Below, in pieces: positions 37,649-40,884 of a stretch of 40,884 bases of DNA. Numbering within the stretch: position 1 is the stretch's first letter; every line of letters starts with the position of its first letter. Under the pieces are notes generated by a model. It was given only the letters and a program-made list of their open reading frames with translations, was not told where the DNA came from and ran no database searches. A program made the position numbers and the translations under genes. Source of the DNA: Rhodospirillales bacterium (GTDB taxonomy: Bacteria > Pseudomonadota > Alphaproteobacteria > Rhodospirillales > Casp-alpha2); NCBI GenBank assembly GCA_028825025.1, contig JAPKAX010000005.1:1-40884 (forward strand), in the 5' to 3' direction.

Positions 37649-38022
37649 TTACTGGATAACTTTCAATACGACGCAGAATTTTGGTAAGTCCTCTTTAACT
37701 TTTGCAAAGTCGTCATCGCTGGCATCTGTTTTCAAATCAATAATCAGATTTATCGCCGGAAGAGGAACTTCGATTTCTTTTCAAGCATAACGCCCTGGCG
37801 ATCATAGGTTTCGTCGATTGCAACGTGCATATCACTAATTTCGTTTCCATGCTTGTGGGCAATCACATTGGTGCAACCGATTAATGCAGTCATTAAGGTT
37901 TCTGTTGGTGATGGACCTTTGTTGGTTCCGCCACACTCTTCTGGCTCATCAATGATGACTGGTAGTCCATGAACATCTATATCTGTCCGCGAATGAGACG
38001 TTCCCGTCCCTTCCATCTTCAT
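37649..38022 (-). pseudogene. OsmC family protein remnant B (frameshifted)
   Basis: The ORF track gives a 90-residue protein (TSHSRTDIDVHG, EECGGTNKGPSPTETLMTALIGCTNVIAHK, MHVAIDETYDRQGVMLEK), which is the OsmC core with its Cys in ALIGCTN. It ends in an off-frame tail KSKFLFRR. One base missing in GAAAAGAAATC would restore EIEVPLPAINLIIDLKTDASDDDFAKVKEDLPKFCVVLKVIQ, the normal C-terminal region. Upstream of its first Met the frame continues ELKARIVM with no start, so the 5' end is also damaged. It is a different subfamily from remnant A. Confidence 0.88.
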
Positions 38023-38073
38023 TACAATGCGTGCTTTCAGTTCAAAATTACCATTTCTAATCCTTATTAATTA

Positions 38074-38480
38074 TCAAACTTCACAAACTTCATCAAACCT
38101 AAACTTCGGTAGATGTTGGAACAGTGCTGTTGCAAAGCTACAGCCTGAATTGCATAAGACGTTTGAGCGTAAATGCGTTCCTGCAAAAAAGGCTTCGTCC
38201 ATTTTGGCTACATTGCCTGAATTTAGCGCTGGCATAAGGTCCTTTTTGGCCTCGGCTGAGTTTAAAAAGAGGATCCGTACCGGACTGCCTTGGTGCCGGT
38301 TGGGCCCGATTTCATTATAAAGTACAGTTCATTTAACTTCTTAATTGGAACTGGTACTTCTTTGAAAAAATGATAAAAATGTGCTTTTCAAAACAACAAA
38401 TCCGTTAAGTCACCGTCTAAGCATTGAAGGCGTTTTTTTGCTTTGAGCACTTCGGCTTGAGATTGTTCCACAATATCCAT
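38074..38480 (-). pseudogene. Unrecognised broken gene between FAH gene and OsmC remnant B
   Basis: Starting at the ATG at 38480, one minus frame reads MDIVEQSQAEVLKAKKRLQC and DGDLTDLLF, then TGA, then KAHFYHFFKEVPVPIKKLNEL and YFIMKSGPTGTKAVRYGSSF before a stop. Another frame continues NSAEAKKDLMPALNSGNVAKMDEAFFAGTHLRS to a stop at 38074. Total length suggests a former protein of about 135 residues. The reading is protein-like, but I do not recognise the family. It lies downstream of the fumarylacetoacetate-hydrolase gene on the same strand and was probably in its operon. Confidence 0.45.
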
Positions 38481-38486
38481 ATTGAT

Positions 38487-39353
38487 CTACTTTTCGTCTT
38501 CAATTGTGTTAGTAAGAATGCCAAGGCCATCGACTTCGACCTCAATGACATCGCCCGGTTTCATGAAGACGGGCGGCGTACGCGCATAACCAACACCAGC
38601 TGGCGTTCCAGAAATAATGATATCGCCCGGCTCTAGCGTCATGCACTCAGTTAAGCGATAAATCAGGTTGTGGATTGTAAATACCAAATCATCTGTATTG
38701 GCATCTTGCATGATTTGACCGTTCAAGCGGCTTTGAATACGCAACCCTTTGGCACCTTCAGGTACTTCATCGGATGTTACGATTTCAGGGCCAAACGGGC
38801 CTGTATTGTCGAAGTTCTTACCGATTGTCCATTGTGATGACTTGCGCTGGTAATCGCGTAATGTACCCTCATTAAAGAGCGAGTATCCGGCAATCATTGA
38901 ACCAGCATCGGCTTCTGCAATGTGTTTTGCTTTCTTGCCAATAACAACAACCAGTTCAGCTTCAAAGTCCAAACTATCTGAGCATTTTGGCCTAACAATT
39001 GGCTCGCCTTGAGCAACCAGTGTATTGGGCCCACGGTAAAAGATTTCTGGGTACGTTGGTGTTGCTGCGCCGCCTTCTGCTGCGTGTGCCGCATAGTTGC
39101 GGCCAATGCAGATGATTTTACCGGGGCGCGGGATTGGTGGCATTAGCTTAACCGAACTCATATCGACCTTGGAATCATCGCCAGCGCTATCTCCACACGC
39201 TTTGATTTTTGCCAACATACTGTCGCCGCCTTCAAGTATTCCAATCATATCACTTGGAAGCTCGGGTGCTGCTTTGCTGAGATCGACAACTTGGTTACCT
39301 AAGCGCACGCCAACAGCGGGGCCTGATTGTCCTTGAAATGTAATTAACCGCAT
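38487..39353 (-). CDS. Fumarylacetoacetate hydrolase (FAH) family protein
   Basis: The 288-residue protein has an N-terminal FAH_N-like part (MRLITFQGQSGPAVGVRLGNQVVDLS) and the catalytic fold: GKIICIGRNYAAHAAEGG, the metal ligands in LDFEAELVVVIGKKAKHI, the loop GYSLFNEGTLRDYQ, GKNFDNTGPFGPEIV and IISGTPAGVGYARTPPVFMKPGD. The family hydrolyses or decarboxylates acylpyruvates and related dicarbonyl compounds, often the last step of aromatic or sugar-lactone catabolism. AGGA lies about 11 bases before the ATG. Substrate unknown. Confidence 0.9.
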   Translation of the reverse strand: MRLITFQGQSGPAVGVRLGNQVVDLSKAAPELPSDMIGILEGGDSMLAKIKACGDSAGDDSKVDMSSVKLMPPIPRPGKIICIGRNYAAHAAEGGAATPTYPEIFYRGPNTLVAQGEPIVRPKCSDSLDFEAELVVVIGKKAKHIAEADAGSMIAGYSLFNEGTLRDYQRKSSQWTIGKNFDNTGPFGPEIVTSDEVPEGAKGLRIQSRLNGQIMQDANTDDLVFTIHNLIYRLTECMTLEPGDIIISGTPAGVGYARTPPVFMKPGDVIEVEVDGLGILTNTIEDEK

Positions 39354-39590
39354 ATAATTTTTTCCTATGCTAATTTAGTCTGCAAATATGATGTAAAAAT
39401 TATCCATAAAATCCAACTTTTTGCAAAAATTTCGAAATTATTATCGATTAGTCTGTAAATTCATTACAATATCTACACGGATATTTATTTGAAACAATGG
39501 TTTCATAATTAAGGGTGTAAAAAATGGTAGGCGAATGGATTGTCTTGGTAAGAAAAAGTTGCAGATGAGTGGTCTTAGGGCGTGTTGGGG

Positions 39591-39923
39591 ATGCAGTTGT
39601 ATGTAGTGACAACAACGCCTGCAGGAGACATGGATGCCATTTTGGCATTAATGGGCCTGCATTTAGCATTTCAAAAGAAGCTTCAATAACAAGGTGTGCT
39701 ATTTGCCACAGGGCCTTTTGTAGATTATGACAAAAAAGTATAGTCAGGAGCAGTAATGGTTATACTGCGCGCAGATTCTGTTGAGCATGCCCGTGAAATT
39801 GTAGCCGAAGACCCAATGCACGTTGCCGGTGACCAAACATTCCACGTGCGCCCATGGCTTATGAACGAAGGATCAATGACTTTTCGGGTGACGTATTCTG
39901 ATGGTGGGCGAGAGATAAGCTAA
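39591..39923 (+). pseudogene. YCII-domain protein with two in-frame stops
   Basis: A single frame from ATG at 39591 translates as MQLYVVTTTPAGDMDAILALM, LHLAFQKKLQ-stop (TAA at 39687), GVLFATGPFVDYDKKV-stop (TAG at 39741), then VMVILRADSVEHAREIVAEDPMHVAG, QTFHVRPWLMNEG and MTFRVTYSDGGREIS, ending at TAA 39921. This is a complete 110-residue YCII-like protein with no frameshift. The stops are of two different kinds, so readthrough of one recoded codon is unlikely. It precedes the DehI-like gene by about 130 bases on the same strand. Confidence 0.92.
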
Positions 39924-40056
39924 CACCTTTAGGCATGATTATAGATATGCGGCCTCGGGTCAGGACCCTAGACGTCTAAGTATAATGCTGACAAAATCAC
40001 AGGGGAGATGACGGTCACTGATTTCATTGATTATCTATACTTACTTAGGATGCAAT

Positions 40057-40884
40057 ATGAAGCCCCTTGACGAAATTCCAGTTGCGACTGCTGATCCGCA
40101 CACTTTGGCCATTTACCACCGATTAATGACCGCTGCCGGATCGGGATCGCCAGCGCTCATTTTTCGTCATATGGCAGTTACTCCGGGGTTATTGGATTGG
40201 GTTTGGCAGGCCGTGGGTGAAGATGTGGAAGCCGGTTGGGTGCGTGACGCCGTTTGGGACATTGTCGCTGCCACCCCATCCGAACACATTGACCCGATCA
40301 CACCTTCAGTCCTGACCGAAACCGGTATTGACGCTGACGCTCGCAGTGTGATTGGTGACATGCTGATCAGCTATAACCGCATGAACCCGCTGAATTTGAT
40401 CCTGACTGGTGCCGCCCGGATGTTGATCTCGGGTGCGAGCCTGCCGAAAACTGCTCAGGGAGCTCCAAAACAGATTTCCCCACCGCCGCCTGCACCAACG
40501 CAATTACCTCCGCCACCTAAGGTTTCAGAACTTGAACCCGCGTTGCAGGACGCCATTAGAAGGCTATGTAAAACCCTTCCTGATGTCGGTGGCGAGGTCA
40601 CTCCAACACTGTACCGCCATTTTGCAATATGGCCCCAGTTCATGATGGACGTTGCCCATCGATTGATAGTCAAACTGGATGAACTTGACCGGGCAACCCA
40701 TGCCATGAACGAAGCTTGTGAACCTTTGATCCTTGAATTGGCTCAAAGGGCCAAGGCACGCTTGGTCGATCCACCGCCGACAACCGATCTTTCGGGGTTG
40801 ATCACGGTATTGGACGGCTTCGGATATATCATCCCGCATCTTGTTGTCGTTGGCAGTGCCGTCGACGCTGCTTTGCCAAAATAG
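40057..40884 (+). CDS. DehI-type (group I) 2-haloacid dehalogenase family protein
   Basis: About 275 residues. I place it in the halocarboxylic acid dehalogenase DehI family because of its two internal repeats, IFRHMAVTPGLLDWVWQAV (about residue 34) and LYRHFAIWPQFMMDVAHRL (about residue 178), joined by a Pro-rich linker ISPPPPAPTQLPPPPK. DehI acts on D- and L-2-haloacids, but many relatives are untested and the catalytic Asp was not confirmed here. I choose the ATG at 40057, with TAGGA about 7 bases upstream, over the TTG at 40027. The stop is the last codon of the window. Confidence 0.75.
   Translation: MKPLDEIPVATADPHTLAIYHRLMTAAGSGSPALIFRHMAVTPGLLDWVWQAVGEDVEAGWVRDAVWDIVAATPSEHIDPITPSVLTETGIDADARSVIGDMLISYNRMNPLNLILTGAARMLISGASLPKTAQGAPKQISPPPPAPTQLPPPPKVSELEPALQDAIRRLCKTLPDVGGEVTPTLYRHFAIWPQFMMDVAHRLIVKLDELDRATHAMNEACEPLILELAQRAKARLVDPPPTTDLSGLITVLDGFGYIIPHLVVVGSAVDAALPK

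Noticed and set aside
38027-38320. 97-residue plus-strand ORF
   Set aside because: The opposite strand gives more protein-like text in operon with the FAH gene; this one has no motif.
39448-39669. 73-residue minus-strand ORF
   Set aside because: Antisense to the YCII remnant and without recognisable features.
39591-39923. Stop-codon recoding in the YCII gene
   Set aside because: Both TAA and TAG would have to be read through, and core genes in the window end normally on TAA, TAG and TGA.

Overview
The window looks like chromosomal DNA of an alphaproteobacterium, probably Rhodospirillales-like. I base this on the gene order trpE, ppiD, tpiA, secG, pyrG, kdsA, eno, ftsB, pdhA, pdhB, pdhC, lpd, lipA, ratA/coq10, cinA, pgpA, and on a PdhB subunit that carries its own N-terminal lipoyl domain. 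Base composition looks moderate to AT-leaning (not computed). I see no rRNA, tRNA, CRISPR array, insertion sequence or prophage.

Layout. 1-1740: a type II haloacid dehalogenase and a threonine dehydratase-like enzyme. 1736-3563: a bactofilin with an M23 peptidase (cell shape module). 3770-6002: pgpA, cinA and a mandelate racemase/enolase-superfamily dehydratase. 6008-9442: a large alpha/beta hydrolase, a RatA/Coq10 protein and lipA. 9621-12215: a hemerythrin-like protein, an OsmC pseudogene, lpd and a cupin pseudogene. 12231-18673: pdhC, pdhB, pdhA, two ABM-like reading frames, ftsB and eno. 18792-22723: an aldo/keto reductase, kdsA, pyrG and secG. 22926-26825: a wrecked TauD dioxygenase, a GlcG/HbpS-like protein, a wrecked membrane protein and a FAD oxidoreductase. 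26834-31279: tpiA, ppiD and trpE. 31310-35177: RidA, a divergent polysaccharide deacetylase, an MFS transporter and an EamA transporter. 35326-39353: an SMP-30 lactonase, a TauD dioxygenase, three broken genes and a fumarylacetoacetate hydrolase family protein. 39591-40884: a YCII pseudogene and a DehI-type dehalogenase family protein.

Two themes stand out. First, the core block (pyruvate dehydrogenase, lipoate synthesis, glycolysis, envelope and nucleotide synthesis) is complete, but single accessory genes, mostly catabolic or redox, sit at successive junctions inside it. Second, eight or nine accessory genes are visibly dead: in-frame stops, frameshifts or lost ends in recognisable OsmC (two), cupin, TauD, alpha/beta hydrolase, YCII, ABM-like, membrane-protein and unknown genes. 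No core gene shows such damage. This pattern suggests a lineage losing an inherited catabolic repertoire, for example after a change of niche. Several ORF-track entries (a 516-residue Lpd, a 211-residue HbpS-like protein) are artefacts of pseudogene remnants running in frame into a real gene. I found no convincing new defence or mobile system. The best candidate for unexplored biology is the SMP-30/TauD/transporter cluster at 32.9-39.4 kb.
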